A stretch of DNA of 14,538 nt from Lojkania enalia (GCA_010094045.1 ML986799.1:55150-69687); one strand, 5' to 3'; positions 1-9,710 are shown, numbered from the stretch's first letter. Numbers and translations are program-made. The notes: generated by a model not told the origin, from the sequence alone.

Positions 1-2699
1 TAAGTAGCTTCTATACCCTTCTAGTAGTACTTCTAGAATAGTAACTAATAGGTTTTAGTAGCGCTTAGGTATGCGGAGGATACTTAGTTATAAGCCTCTC
101 GTATAAGTTATATATAAAGGCCTAAATCTAATAGGATATATAAGCGATTATTATAGAGGAGTAGTCTATTCTCTATCCGATATTTATAGGGTAGAAGTAT
201 ACGTTTCTATATAAAGGAGGCTTAGTTTTCCTATAATAATATATTAATTAACTCTAGAGAGTCTAGTAATATAACCTACTCCTAGCTTTTAATAATATTT
301 AGTATAGCCGTTTAAGTTATTATTTAGGTAATATAGGACTAGACTAATTCGGTATTAATTTAGGGGTAAAGTTAATACGGTCTAAGTAGGACTCTTAACT
401 AGTTATTAGTTTAAGCTGCTTTTAAGTTTTCTATATCTTATTTATAACGACTAAGGATGTCCGCTCTAGTATTATTCTTATCTAGGGTATACTTAATTCG
501 GAACTAATACTAAGCTAATTCCTCGGTCTAATAAACTTAATAAGTATTAAGTACCTTTATAATTATAAAATATTCGAGTAAGTAATAATTAGTATATACT
601 AGAGTCCTAATAACTACTAAAATAAGTTCTACCCTCTATTACTTAAATATAGTAACGATTGCGAATAGTTTCTTATTATAAATCTTCTAGTTCAGTTCTA
701 AACCGGATAGAACTTTACTATAGAATACTATAAAGTACTATTTTCTATTAGAATATTTCTATAATAGTACTCTTATAACTACTCTATTAGAGGTATTAGT
801 TTCCATTTTTGTTTCTAACGTAGGGTTAAAGTAGTAGAGAGTAGGTATACTTAATAGGGCTAACTTCAATTTCTTAAAGATAATGTTACATTCTAAAGTC
901 TATATAAAAGGGGTTGTAAGGCTTTATAGTACGATAATTAGCTTTACAACACGCGAGAATTCTGGTATAAACTGTTAGTAGAATCCAGTAAAACCTAAGA
1001 AAGATTTTACACCCGTTATAGTAGTAGGTAGCTACTAGTTGCGTAGTACTTCTACCTTCTCTAGATTAACCTTAAGACCTTTATTTAAGAGGATATAGCT
1101 AAAGTATTTAGTTCGGGTAATATAGAATTCGCTCTTCTTAATATTAACTTATAACCCTACTTAACGTAATCTCTTAAGAACTTTCTTAACATAGATAGCG
1201 TGTATCGCCTTATCTTTAGAGTAGATAAGAATATTATCTAGGTAAGCAATATAGAAGTTATCTAGGTAGTTGATTAGTACGTCGTTTATATAATACTAGT
1301 AAGTTGCTGGGCTATTATATAATCTAAAAGGTAGAACTTTATACTTATAGGTTCTATAACAAGTCTAAAAGGTAGTATATTCTTTAGAACTAGAATCTAT
1401 TCTAATCTTATTAAAGGCTGCGTAAATATTAAACTTAGTAAAAATCGCTGCTTTAATAGGCTTAGATAAAAGTTTATCTATATATAGTATTAGATATACG
1501 TTCTTATAAGTAAGAGTATTAAGTTTACAATAATCTATATAGATATATAGGTTACTATTAGGTTTATAAATATAAAGGATTAGAGATGTAAAGGGGCTCT
1601 AACTCTACTTAATATACTTATACCGTAGATTATCTATAATATATTTTTTAGTTACCTCTAGCTCCTTAATATTCTACTTATATAACGGGCTGTAACTATT
1701 AAAGAGGGGTTCTGTAAAGATAATCTTATAATTATAAGAGCGGTATTCTAGTAATTAATAAGCTGCAGTTTTACTAAATATATTCTAATACCTATAGTAT
1801 TTAGATAGTAATTAGAGATTTACTAGTACTTTGTTTTCAGCCTCGTCTTCCAGCTCTAGAGCTTACTTGTCTTTAATTAGCCGCTCAATTTCGTATAGAG
1901 ACGTAGAGAAAAACTCGTTCTCTTTCCTCTTTATATTAAAGTAGAAAGTATTAGCTAAGATAAGAGTAATAATAGGAGAATAGACTTTCTTTGGATTAGA
2001 TTTAGACTTTATTACATACGGGTATATAGAAGCTCTAAGCTTGTTTAGACTATAAGCTATAAGAGACTAATATAGTTTTAGCAGTTTTAGTAGACCCTTA
2101 ATATAATAGATAGTCGGACTGTAGGACTACTAATACTAGTCCTTTTTCTATAAAGCGTCGCGTTGCTGGATATTTAACTCTACCTTCTTATCGTGTACTA
2201 GCTAAGTTAATTATATAAGAAGAGGAGGTGAAGGATTATAAGTAGTAGGATACTTAAAAAGCTATATAATCCGATTCTTATCTATATCTAGCAAGAGTTG
2301 AAAATAACATAACTATTTAATACTAATAATACAATCCTAAGTACCTAGATCTATAATAATAAATAGGTAGTTTTAGATAGTTCTCCTATTAATTTATAGG
2401 TATAAGTAGATATACTAATTAACTAGAGTTTAGATTCGGTCCTAAAAACCTTTAACAGTAATTTTAAAGGGTAAGTACTATATTAATATATATAAAGCTT
2501 AGGAGAGTAATCTAGCTACTATAGAATTAAAGAATAGAAAGCCTTAAGTACTTATATTAATAAGAGCGTTTAGTTATATACCAACGCCTTTTAAATATAG
2601 AATAGTAGGGATTTAGAAGTACTTTCCTCTAAATAAATACGATAAATCGATATTTAATAAGTTATACTTACTTAAGCCTAGAATAGAGAGTTTTTCTAA
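1..2699 (-). pseudogene. pol: Gypsy pol (protease-RT-RNase H-linker/integrase start), degenerate and truncated by window edge
   Basis: One minus frame (lowest codon base divisible by 3) is kept from about 2699 to 1. The protease region (about 2440-2300) reads DLGT*DCIIS, matching fungal Gypsy proteases with an Asp-Leu-Gly centre. The segment before RT (about 1790-1690) reads FSKTAAY and SYNYKIIFTEPL. RT includes YKYKVLPFRLYNSPATY (about 1340-1290) and YLDNILIYS (1218-1244), where the catalytic YLDD has become YLDN at 1233-1235. The connection region contains KVNLEKVEVLRN and VKSFLGFTGFY (about 1060-960). RNase H follows with LSIPTLYYFNPTLETKMETN (about 860-795); its catalytic Asp reads Asn at 795-797. 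The frame then passes FRIKYTLDKNNTRADILSR (about 500-447), the usual end of RNase H, and enters the linker/integrase N-terminus. Many stops sit at former Gln/Trp codons. No net frameshift is seen over 2.7 kb. Confidence 0.92.
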
Positions 2700-2704
2700 A
2701 CGTT

Positions 2705-3985
2705 TTTATTTCCTACCTAAAAACTATTTAGGTAGTACTCGCTTACGTCTAAAAACTCTTCTTCCTTAATCTCCTCTTATTTAACCTCTATCTCTTATAC
2801 TTTAAGGACTATATATTCGTTTGCAAAATATTCTAGTTTACTATAATTATAGTAATTACCTAGGGTTATATACCTTTCAGGTGCGAGAGTCTTATTAGAT
2901 TATTAGAAAATAATCGTAGTAGAATGAGGTATTAATACTAGAGTAGATTAGGGTAGTATTAGATTATAGGTTACCTTAGATAAACTTTTAAAAACCTTCT
3001 AGTACTAATCCGAATTTATTTTAGCTGCAACTTATAGGCTGGCAGTTCGTTCTAGAAAGTTAGAAATACTCCTCCTTTCTATATTATAGGCTATTAAGTA
3101 GGCGACTATAGTATTAAAGGAGTCTTTCTATATAAACTTAAAGCTAAGGTTTAGTATCTTTAGGCTAGAGAGAATCTTATCTTATAGGTAGAAGAACTAC
3201 TTAGATTAGAATATAGATTCTCTAATAGCTGTACTAATAAAGCGAGCTTTAAAAGTTGGAAACGTTTCTCTCTTATTTATCTTTAGGACCTAAAACGCCT
3301 GTCGCGCCTCTATCTCTTTATTACTTATAATAAAATATAATCGTAGAAGTAAAATTATTTCTTTAGTATTCTTAAACTAATACTAGTCTAATTTAGCTAG
3401 ATATTTTAGCTCTAGATACTCTTTCGCAGTACTAGAAGTATATTTCTATACTAATACTATATATATATACTCTATCGGATAGTAATCTATATTAATCTCG
3501 AATTAGTCTAAAATTAAGACTTACTATTATTTAAATATAGGTTTACTACTATTTATAAAGTTTTTAATCTTAGGCGTACGTTTAGTAAAGTAGGCTTAAG
3601 GGGGCTTAGGGGTAGCCGAGAGGTTTCTTACTAGGAGAGTTATAAAAGTTTCTTAGCGTATTATTAGTTCTAATTTAGTAGTTTATAGAGGTTAATTAAG
3701 ACTAACAGTTCTCTATTATATTAAGTATATAATCTCCTCTTATAAAATTATAATTTATTCCTTAAAGGTTAGTTTGCTCTAATTTCCCTCTAAATTAGAT
3801 AGGTTCTTTATTATAGGCCCTATAGAGAGGGGTCCGCCTATTATAGGGCCCCCTATAGGAGGTAACGGTTATTCTATACGCGTAGATAGAAACTTACTCT
3901 TACTATAACTTACGCGTATATCGGTTCTAATATAGAAATTAGAAGGTAAATTATAGTTAGATATTAGCGGTTACCTCTAATTTTA
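2705..3985 (-). pseudogene. gag: Gypsy gag (capsid/nucleocapsid), degenerate
   Basis: Gag would form the particle that packages the element RNA. The minus frame whose codons have their lowest base at position 2 modulo 3 stays readable from about 3980 to 2705. It shows a Pro/Gly-rich N-terminal part (about 3860-3800, PPIGGPIIGGPLS) and a retrotransposon-gag core (about 3600-3080) with segments such as TAKEYLELKYLA and NKRETFPTFKARFISTAI. A nucleocapsid knuckle follows at 2813-2854, then an acidic tail. The knuckle has Cys-x2-Cys-x4-His-x4-Cys spacing, but all four metal ligands read as Tyr (YYNYSKLEYFANEY). Many TAG/TAA codons interrupt the frame. The start codon is not identifiable because ATG has become ATA. 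Pol follows in the -1 frame, as in many Gypsy elements. Confidence 0.85.
2813..2854 (-). other. remnant of Gypsy Gag CCHC knuckle with all four ligands mutated to Tyr
   Basis: The reading is YYNYSKLEYFANEY. The Tyr codons at 2852-2854, 2843-2845, 2828-2830 and 2813-2815 fall exactly at C-x2-C-x4-H-x4-C spacing. Cys (TGY) to Tyr (TAY) and His (CAY) to Tyr (TAY) are each one RIP-type transition. The surrounding residues (Asn before the second ligand, Phe-Ala-Asn-Glu before the last) are typical of fungal Gypsy nucleocapsids. Confidence 0.8.
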
Positions 3986-4140
3986 ATAGGTTATTAGTAG
4001 TCTTTAAGTTTCTACCTAGGTATACTCTACGCGGCTTTTCCGAAGGCAATCCTAATTATAGAGGATAGGAAGTTCTAAACCTAAAGGCTTCGGTTAATAG
4101 AAGGTCTCTAAAATCCTATCTAGATAACTAAATAATTTAA

Positions 4141-4277
4141 TGTAATGGTATATAAGTATTATAATCTAAACTAAATTAAGTATATCTCGGACTTAGATAT
4201 ATTTAAATAAATAATCGATACGATATTATTAAAGAGGCTATTACTAGTAGTATTAAGTTCTTCTATATAATATAACA
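4141..4277 (-). repeat. candidate 5' LTR of the Gypsy element (137 bp)
   Basis: The segment starts TGTAATGG and ends ATATAACA on the plus strand, so read on the minus strand it is TGTTATAT...CCATTACA, bounded by TG...CA as LTRs are. It lies upstream of the gag leader, where a 5' LTR belongs. The ends share an imperfect TGTtAT/ATtACA inverted repeat. The partner LTR is outside the window, so neither border is proved; the true outer border could lie further right, up to about 4500. The leader just inside (4140 downward on the minus strand) gives no clear tRNA primer-binding match, possibly because of mutation. Confidence 0.4.
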
Positions 4278-4502
4278 GCGTAGGTAAGATAATAGGTCCG
4301 AATACAGTACAAATCTACTTAGAGGTATATAGGAGTATATAGGGGTTTAAGGACCTAGAAATTCTATTAACACCTATAAGCCTTATACGAAAGGATATAG
4401 AAGAACTACCAAGCTACTTATAAGGGAGTATATAACTATATACGGAAGGGAAAAGGGGTAGAACCGGGGGTAGAATAAAATAAGCGAAAAGCTTTAGGAT
4501 AA
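4278..4502. other. unassigned island between Gypsy LTR and Copia RT, less RIP-mutated
   Basis: No gene is recognised here. The stretch keeps several CA dinucleotides and G-rich runs (for example around 4440-4475) unlike its surroundings. A plus-strand frame from about 4282 is nearly open, with four in-frame stops by 4480, and includes IYLEVYRSI and GFKDLEILLTPISLIRKDIE, which match no family I know. The minus-strand Copia RT frame can be forced through it but no longer resembles RT. It could be the outer part of a longer Gypsy LTR, a fragment of another element, or captured host sequence. Confidence 0.35.
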
Positions 4503-7500
4503 GGTTGTATATAAAGCTTTTTGTAGAACGATTTCTTTGCATTATTATAGTAACTAGTAGAGACTATAGAGTACTTTATTAAGTCGTACGATTGTACTAT
4601 CTAGTAGTTAAGTATAAACAGGGTTATTTTCGTCTATCTTTCTATTTAGGAAGACTATAACGATATTAACCTAGTTATACTCTAGATTAAGAGCGTTAAC
4701 TAGTACTAGAATTAACTTAATAGTTGTAGAGCGTGCTACTTCTATATATATATCTTCCTAGAGATTTAAATATTAGTAATTGCTGTAGATAATAAGGCGT
4801 ACTTTATACTATACTAAACGTCCTTTATTATTAAACTTATATTTATATATCTATTTAGTAGGTAGTATAGTAGTTCTAGCTAGTATATAATTAACGACCT
4901 GCTAGGTACTATTCTCTATATATAATTCTATTTCTTCTTCTTCTACCTTATACTACTACTCTAAGTATTAATGTACGCGCGTCTACTTTAATAAAGTAGG
5001 CTTAGGTAAGAGATTTAGATCGTCTCTTATACTATAAGTATTTGTTATAACTACTAAAGCGAAATTTTATATAAGAGTAATAAAAACGTTTAATATTATC
5101 TCGTCTTAAAGAGATATATTATTAACTATTAATACTATATTTAGATTAAACTATTAGGGTATATAATATAAGAATCGATATATAGGCTTAGCTGGTAGAG
5201 CTACTATCTTACGAGGGCGGCTACGAGGCTTTTTTACTAGTAGTAGAGGTAGCGGTAACGGTGATGGATTGTTCTTATCGTTCTATTATTTATCTATCTC
5301 TTATTACTCCTGCCTGAAATTATATCCTCTACCTTACTTAAGAAGATTAATATATTTGTTATTATTTAGCTATAAAGGTATCTGTAGAGGTATTAGCTGC
5401 GGTAGTAGTATACCCCCTAGATTCTATATATCCTCTAGATAATTAGATTCCTCTTCTTAGATATATAGACGCTTATCATAGTAAGCTTTTTAAGCTTAAT
5501 AAGGTACGCAGCTTACGACTAGCAGGTATTAAAAGAAGGTTATAGAGTTTAATTATATAACCTTCTTACTCTATAGATCCTATATAAGGAATATCCGAGA
5601 TCCCTTACAGCCGATTATATAGCTCTTATAGCTGTGTTCTTTAAACTTCTTACTCTTAATATAATACTCCTTTAAAATAAGTATATAACTAATCTCTCCT
5701 TAATAGTAAAGGTTGTAGAGATTTAGTACTAGATTTTAATAACCTAGGAATTTGTTAAATACTTGCAAAGGTATCTTACTATTAGCAAGTACTATAGTAA
5801 GTAATAGATTAAGGAGTTATACTATATACTTCGCGGTATATAGCTAGAATATTAGTAATAGGTGTAGTACTCTAATAAGAATATATCGCACTTTATCTGT
5901 AGTAAGCTTGTTACTAGCTTTAGCAACGCTATTTTAGTATACTATATATAGTATTAAAGGCTGTAACTATATTCCCCACTTTTTAAAATATTTAATAGTT
6001 ACCTAATTAATAAAATATTTATTATTATTAAAACGATAGACCTTAATAATCTTATTATACTAGGTAGTAACTATTCTATTAAAATTAAGTAGTACTTGGA
6101 TAATTTCTGCGCGGGATTTAATAAAGTAGATCTATTAATAGCGCGTAAAATCGTCTATAAGAAGTAACTAGTATTACTCTCTATTAGGACCTAGTAGTAA
6201 AATATAACCGACGACGTCGAGATATATAATATTAAATACTTACTAAGCTTAATATTATAGAGTATAAGAGATCTATTAATAACCTTTTATCTTATAGTAT
6301 ATCTTATAGTCGAATTTCTTAGTATTTTTAAGCTTTAAGCCGTTAACAGTTTTAAGTAGCTACTTTAAATCGTCTAGGTTCGTATAGCCCCAGATTTTAT
6401 AAGCTTCTTATAAGGTAATCTCTCGCTCTCGAGCTAACTATAAGTTTTAGAAAGAGAATATAGCGACGTAGGCTATTAAGAAAGCTATTTATACCTCGTC
6501 TGTATACTTAAGGAAAGTAGGTATCCCATTAATCTTAGGGACGTAAATAATCTTACTATCGTCCTTAATATGTAGTAGCTTCTGATAGAGACTATAGTAG
6601 TATAGTCCTTTCGGTCGAAGTTAACCTAGGGAGATAATAGAGACGCAGAGACTTAGATAGTATAGTACTTCTATAAAGTATATATTAATAATACTACTAC
6701 TAGCTAGGGAAATATAAAGCTGTATTATACCTTTACTTTCTACTCTAGTAAGACTACTACCTGTCTTTATATATCCTATACTAGATTATTCTATTAAGAT
6801 AAATTTAGTCCTGTTATTATATATATACTTGTTAGCTCTAGTATTAAAGATAATTTAATTCTTATAGGGCCTCTATAGCATTTACTCGATTATATATCGC
6901 GGTATTAATAAGACCTAAATATTATAGCTACTTACTAATATACTAGCAACAGCGCTAAAATTAGCTAATAGTATATAGTTTAATTAAGCTAATTAGATTA
7001 ATTTTTATACTAATTCTAAGTATTTGTTAAGAAATTATTTTAATACCTTCTCTAGATATATAAACTAGCAGTTTAATCTACTCCCCAGATATTTATATTA
7101 GCAGCTAGAACAGTACCTCCTTTCTATAGGCTTACTATTAGTAGGCTTACTCCTAGTCTTAATATCGCTCTTACTCTTACCTTTACGCTAATTACTACTA
7201 GACTACTGTATATCTTTTAGCTGTACTTAAAGTACTATTACCTTCTTAACTAGATCCTTTTAATATAATTTATTGTTAATCTCGTTAATTATAGTATTAA
7301 TATCTAGAACTCTACCTTAATATAAGATCTAATGCTGTTACTACGCGTAGGTTTTAAATTAATCTTTAATAGCAACGATAAACTAGAATATAATACTCTT
7401 AAGATTAAGTTTAAGATTAATATTATCTAATTATATAAGACTAGCTTTAAATTTACTAGTAAATTAAGATATACTATCGCAGTAACTACTGCATAGACTA

Positions 7501-8160
7501 AAGAAATTAGTCTAGAGGGTATACTCTTCTATAAGATCTTACTCTTTATAGTACTTAAGAATAGCATCTAAGAGTACTTCTACTATTTTATATAAGCATA
7601 GGCCTTTAAGTGTTTCTTAGTAAACTATAGCAAATAGAATACTTATAATAAAAGCTTCTTTCTTAATATAATCGCGGTAGTCTTTCTACTATCGGTTATA
7701 TTATACCTTATAAGCGTTATTAGTACGTCGAATGTTCTCGAAATCACTTTACTAGGCGAATCTTACTATCTACAGCTCTATATCGTCTGGACGCGGCGGT
7801 AGGTTCTAATATATTAGCTTACTAGGCTTAGGTAGTAGAGATACTCCTTCTAGAATATCTTTAGCAGCTTTACCAACAACTTAGTTTTATAAGGCAGCTT
7901 TCTATAATAAAATATTCTTACCATCCTTTACTAGGTTTATAACTCTCTTATAGTCTGCTGTAATAGTATTACGTCCTATATTAGTAGCGCGAGCTAAGCT
8001 CAGTTAGTTAACTAGATACTACTATTAGGCTACCTATTAATTAGTAATAGTAAGCTAGAGATCGATATAATAATTAATCTAATTTACTATAGGCTGGAAG
8101 TACAGCTAAAAGCTTATAACCTATTAAGCTATAGTAGATAGAGTAGGAGGAAGTATATTA
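4503..8160 (-). pseudogene. gag-pol: Copia gag-pol polyprotein, degenerate, 3' truncated within RT
   Basis: A single minus frame (lowest codon base divisible by 3) can be followed for about 3.6 kb. Gag (about 8100-7040) includes LVKDGKNILL*KAAL and DILEGVSLLPKPSK, a segment LDINTIINEINNKLY before the basic region, and a knuckle at 7065-7112 with Cys-x2-Cys, a Tyr in place of His, then Cys followed by a stop where Trp is usual. GAG-pre-integrase/integrase (about 6420-6080) reads KIWGYTNLDDLK*LLKTVNG, then IIYLDVVGYI and LLIDDFTRY; the first catalytic Asp survives at 6216-6218, as does an Asp in LIDDF. RT (about 4859-4503) reads IYKYKFNNKGRLV*YKVRL, IEVARSTTIKLILVLVNALN and VRLNKVLYSLY, the N-terminal half of Copia RT. 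Stops sit at former Gln/Trp codons. The start lies somewhere between about 8090 and 8160 and cannot be fixed. Confidence 0.88.
7065..7112 (-). other. remnant of Copia Gag zinc knuckle
   Basis: The minus frame reads CSSC*YKYLGSRLNC*, matching the fungal Copia nucleocapsid pattern C-x2-C-x3-H-x6-C-W. The His position reads Tyr (CAY to TAY) and the Trp after the last Cys reads TAG (from TGG). Three of the four metal ligands survive, unlike the Gypsy knuckle, in which none does. Confidence 0.7.
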
Positions 8161-8211
8161 TTATTACTTACTTAGTAAAGCGTACTCTCTAGAAGAACTA
8201 TCTAAATAAAG

Positions 8212-8231
8212 CTAGTCCTAATTAGGACTAG
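8212..8231. repeat. 20-bp perfect palindrome
   Basis: CTAGTCCTAATTAGGACTAG is a perfect palindrome with no loop, lying between the Copia gag start and the long-armed inverted-repeat element. Its role is unknown; it could be a scar of an element end or chance in AT-rich DNA. Confidence 0.7.
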
Positions 8232-8285
8232 TCTATAAACGCCGATGTTTATAAAGTCTATTACTTTAATATCTACCTTTTAATA

Positions 8286-8700
8286 CTATCTAAAATAAGA
8301 ATATATATTTAGTAAAGTAATACTATAAGAAATTTAGTCTTCTATTAAATTAGAGTTATAATTTCTAGATAGTTTTAGGCTTAGAAAAGGCTACTTTAAA
8401 TAAAACTAGTTCTCTACTATAATAATTTATAGTAATAAATATATAATATATAATATATAATAAATATATAATATATAATTATTTTCTATAATTATAGAGA
8501 AATCTTATAGAATATTTCTACCTTAACCTTATACTCTAGTACTAAGAACTCTACTCTAACCTTAACTTTAATACTAAAAACTTTTACCTAACTTATATTC
8601 TAGTACTAAAAACTCTACTTTAACTCTAACTCTAGTACTAAAAACCTTAAATCTAACTTTAACCTAGATAAGATATTATATATCTTATTTATTAGCCTAA
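8286..8700 (+). repeat. left arm of long terminal inverted repeat
   Basis: Pairs with 9296-9710 in inverted orientation. In order inwards it holds the terminus, a segment found again as its complement near 9630-9690, an AT microsatellite (about 8436-8481, TAAATATATAATATATAATA-type), then tandem repeats (about 8520-8665) built on a core CTCTAGTACTAAAAACTCTA. The right arm differs mainly at C/T and G/A positions, as expected if RIP hit the two copies independently. Confidence 0.85.
8520..8665 (+). repeat. about four degenerate tandem repeats (unit about 34 bp) in the left arm
   Basis: Successive units share the order (c)TAAC-TTA/TCT-TCTAGTACTAA-AACTCTACT. Copies begin near 8523, 8559, 8588 and 8622. 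The mirror set lies in the right arm (about 9340-9485). Such sub-terminal repeats in foldback and Tc1-type elements can be transposase-binding sites, but no binding is shown here. Confidence 0.65.
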
Positions 8701-9295
8701 GAAAAATATAGTTAGCTAAAAACTATATAGTTAGAGAATTATAAGTAGATTATAGTAATCTAGAGAATTAATACTACTAGGTAGGCGATTCTACCTAGTA
8801 TAAAGGTGATGATATACTTAAGAATTAGGCTATTAGACTAAATAATAATAGATAGATAACTAATAATCTTAGAGTTAAATAGCTAAAGTACTTTATTATA
8901 TATATAAAAAACTATTAAATAGGTATATAGTAACTACTTATTTTTAATAGTTATAAGAGCTATAACTCGCTTAAATTCTAGGTAATCTATAAGAAGAATA
9001 AAATCTATACTCTCTATATACTATTATACTTATTATACCTCTTATAGCTTTTTAATATAGGTTACTTCTTACTATTAAAATAAGTATATAGTAGTTAGAT
9101 TAAGAGTCTAATCTACGACTATATTAATTATATTATAAAGTTTAAGTTCCTTTTAACTTTCTATACTATCTACTAGTAATTAATTATAAAGAATAATATC
9201 TGCGCAAGTTTTTAAAAGGCTAGTTTAATTCTATATAATCTAAAAATAGTAATATTAAAGCTTAATATAAAGCTTTATATATTAATACTATTTAT
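8701..9295. other. core of the inverted-repeat element, no gene recognised
   Basis: About 595 bp of AT-rich sequence without a readable protein frame. It has its own small structures: a perfect hairpin at 8776-8799 (arms ACTAGGTAG/CTACCTAGT, loop GCGATT) and a diverged direct repeat (about 8910-8938 and 9071-9098, actattaaa-taagtatatagta-type). These could be remains of an older insertion or of the original element core. Confidence 0.5.
8776..8799. repeat. perfect 9-bp hairpin
   Basis: ACTAGGTAG, loop GCGATT, CTACCTAGT. The arms contain GG/CC pairs, uncommon in this AT-rich stretch. Position in the core of the inverted-repeat element; no known role. Confidence 0.65.
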
Positions 9296-9710
9296 ATAGG
9301 CTAGTAAATAAAGTATATAATATCTTACTTAGATTAAGGTTAGGTTTAAAGTTTTTAATACTAGAGTTAAAGTTAAAATAGAATTCTTAGTACTAGAATA
9401 TAAGTTAAATAGGGGTTCTTAATATTAAAGTTAATATTAGAGTAGAGTTTTTAGTACTAGGGTATAAGGTTAAGGTAGAGATACTTTATAGAGTTCCTCT
9501 ATAATTATAGAAAATAATTATATATTATATATTTATTATATATTATATATTAAATATTTATTACTATAAATTATTATAGTAGAAAACTAGTTTTATTTAA
9601 AGTAGCCTTTTCTAAGCTTAAAACTATTTAGGGATTATAACTCTAATTTAATAGAAGACTAAACTTCTTATAGTATTACTTTACTAAATATATATCTTTA
9701 TTTTAGATAG
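9296..9710 (-). repeat. right arm of long terminal inverted repeat
   Basis: Inverted partner of 8286-8700. Contains the complementary tandem repeats (about 9340-9485, core TAGAGTTTTTAGTACTAGGG) and the complementary AT microsatellite (about 9508-9556). The outer end reads TTTTAGATAG followed by TA at 9711-9712. Confidence 0.85.

Larger units (their letters stand above)
1..4277 (-). mobile_element. RIP-degraded Ty3/Gypsy LTR retrotransposon, 5' part (LTR-gag-PR-RT-RH-start of IN)
   Basis: Read on the minus strand, the order is candidate LTR (4141-4277), a leader of about 160 bp, gag (about 3980-2705), then protease, reverse transcriptase, RNase H and the linker before integrase. This is the Ty3/Gypsy order (RT before integrase). 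The element runs off the window at base 1, so most of the integrase and the 3' LTR are not visible. Every Gln and Trp position that can be recognised tends to read as a stop, and key Asp, Cys and His residues are Asn or Tyr. This is what C-to-T change at CpA on both strands produces. The element is dead as it stands. Its 5' end lies close to where a Copia polyprotein breaks off (about 4503), which suggests insertion into or next to that older element. Confidence 0.9.
4503..8285 (-). mobile_element. RIP-degraded Ty1/Copia retrotransposon fragment (gag-IN-RT)
   Basis: Read on the minus strand, the order is gag with a zinc knuckle, GAG-pre-integrase, integrase core, then reverse transcriptase. 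Integrase before RT is diagnostic of Ty1/Copia. The 3' part (RT YVDD region, RNase H and 3' LTR) is missing: recognisable RT stops near 4503, about 225 bp from the Gypsy LTR candidate. I could not identify a 5' LTR in 8160-8285, and a different element begins at 8286, so the 5' end may also be displaced or too mutated to see. A 20-bp perfect palindrome (CTAGTCCTAATTAGGACTAG) lies at 8212-8231, in the putative leader. Confidence 0.88.
8286..9710. mobile_element. 1.43-kb element with about 415-bp terminal inverted repeats and TA flanks (foldback/MITE-like)
   Basis: The left arm (8286-8700) and right arm (9296-9710) are inverted copies of each other over about 415 bp, with differences that are mostly transitions. 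Both ends read CTATCTAAAATAA going inwards and are flanked by TA (8284-8285 and 9711-9712), the target-site duplication of the Tc1/mariner superfamily. The core of about 595 bp (8701-9295) has no recognisable transposase in any frame, so this is probably a non-autonomous foldback or MITE-type element. Each arm carries an AT microsatellite and about four tandem copies of a repeat of about 34 bp. An alternative is two solitary LTR-like sequences in opposite orientation, but the TA flanks and shared precise termini favour one element. It lies between Copia and Pogo-B. Confidence 0.7.

Noticed and set aside
1218..1244. YLDN as a novel reverse-transcriptase catalytic motif
   Set aside because: GAT/GAC to AAT is a single RIP-type change and the frame has many stops, so it is a mutated YLDD.
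8436..8481. CRISPR-like or satellite array from the TATAATATATAATA repeats
   Set aside because: It is a simple AT microsatellite inside the inverted-repeat arms, without spacers; the host is a fungus.
8520..8665. Telomere or sub-telomeric repeat from CTAACCTTA-like units
   Set aside because: Units are about 34 bp and occur in mirrored arms inside an element; there is no uninterrupted TTAGGG-type array.
8286..9710. Two solitary LTRs in inverted orientation
   Set aside because: The ends are not TG...CA, both outer ends start with the same bases and are flanked by TA, so a single inverted-repeat element is the simpler reading.
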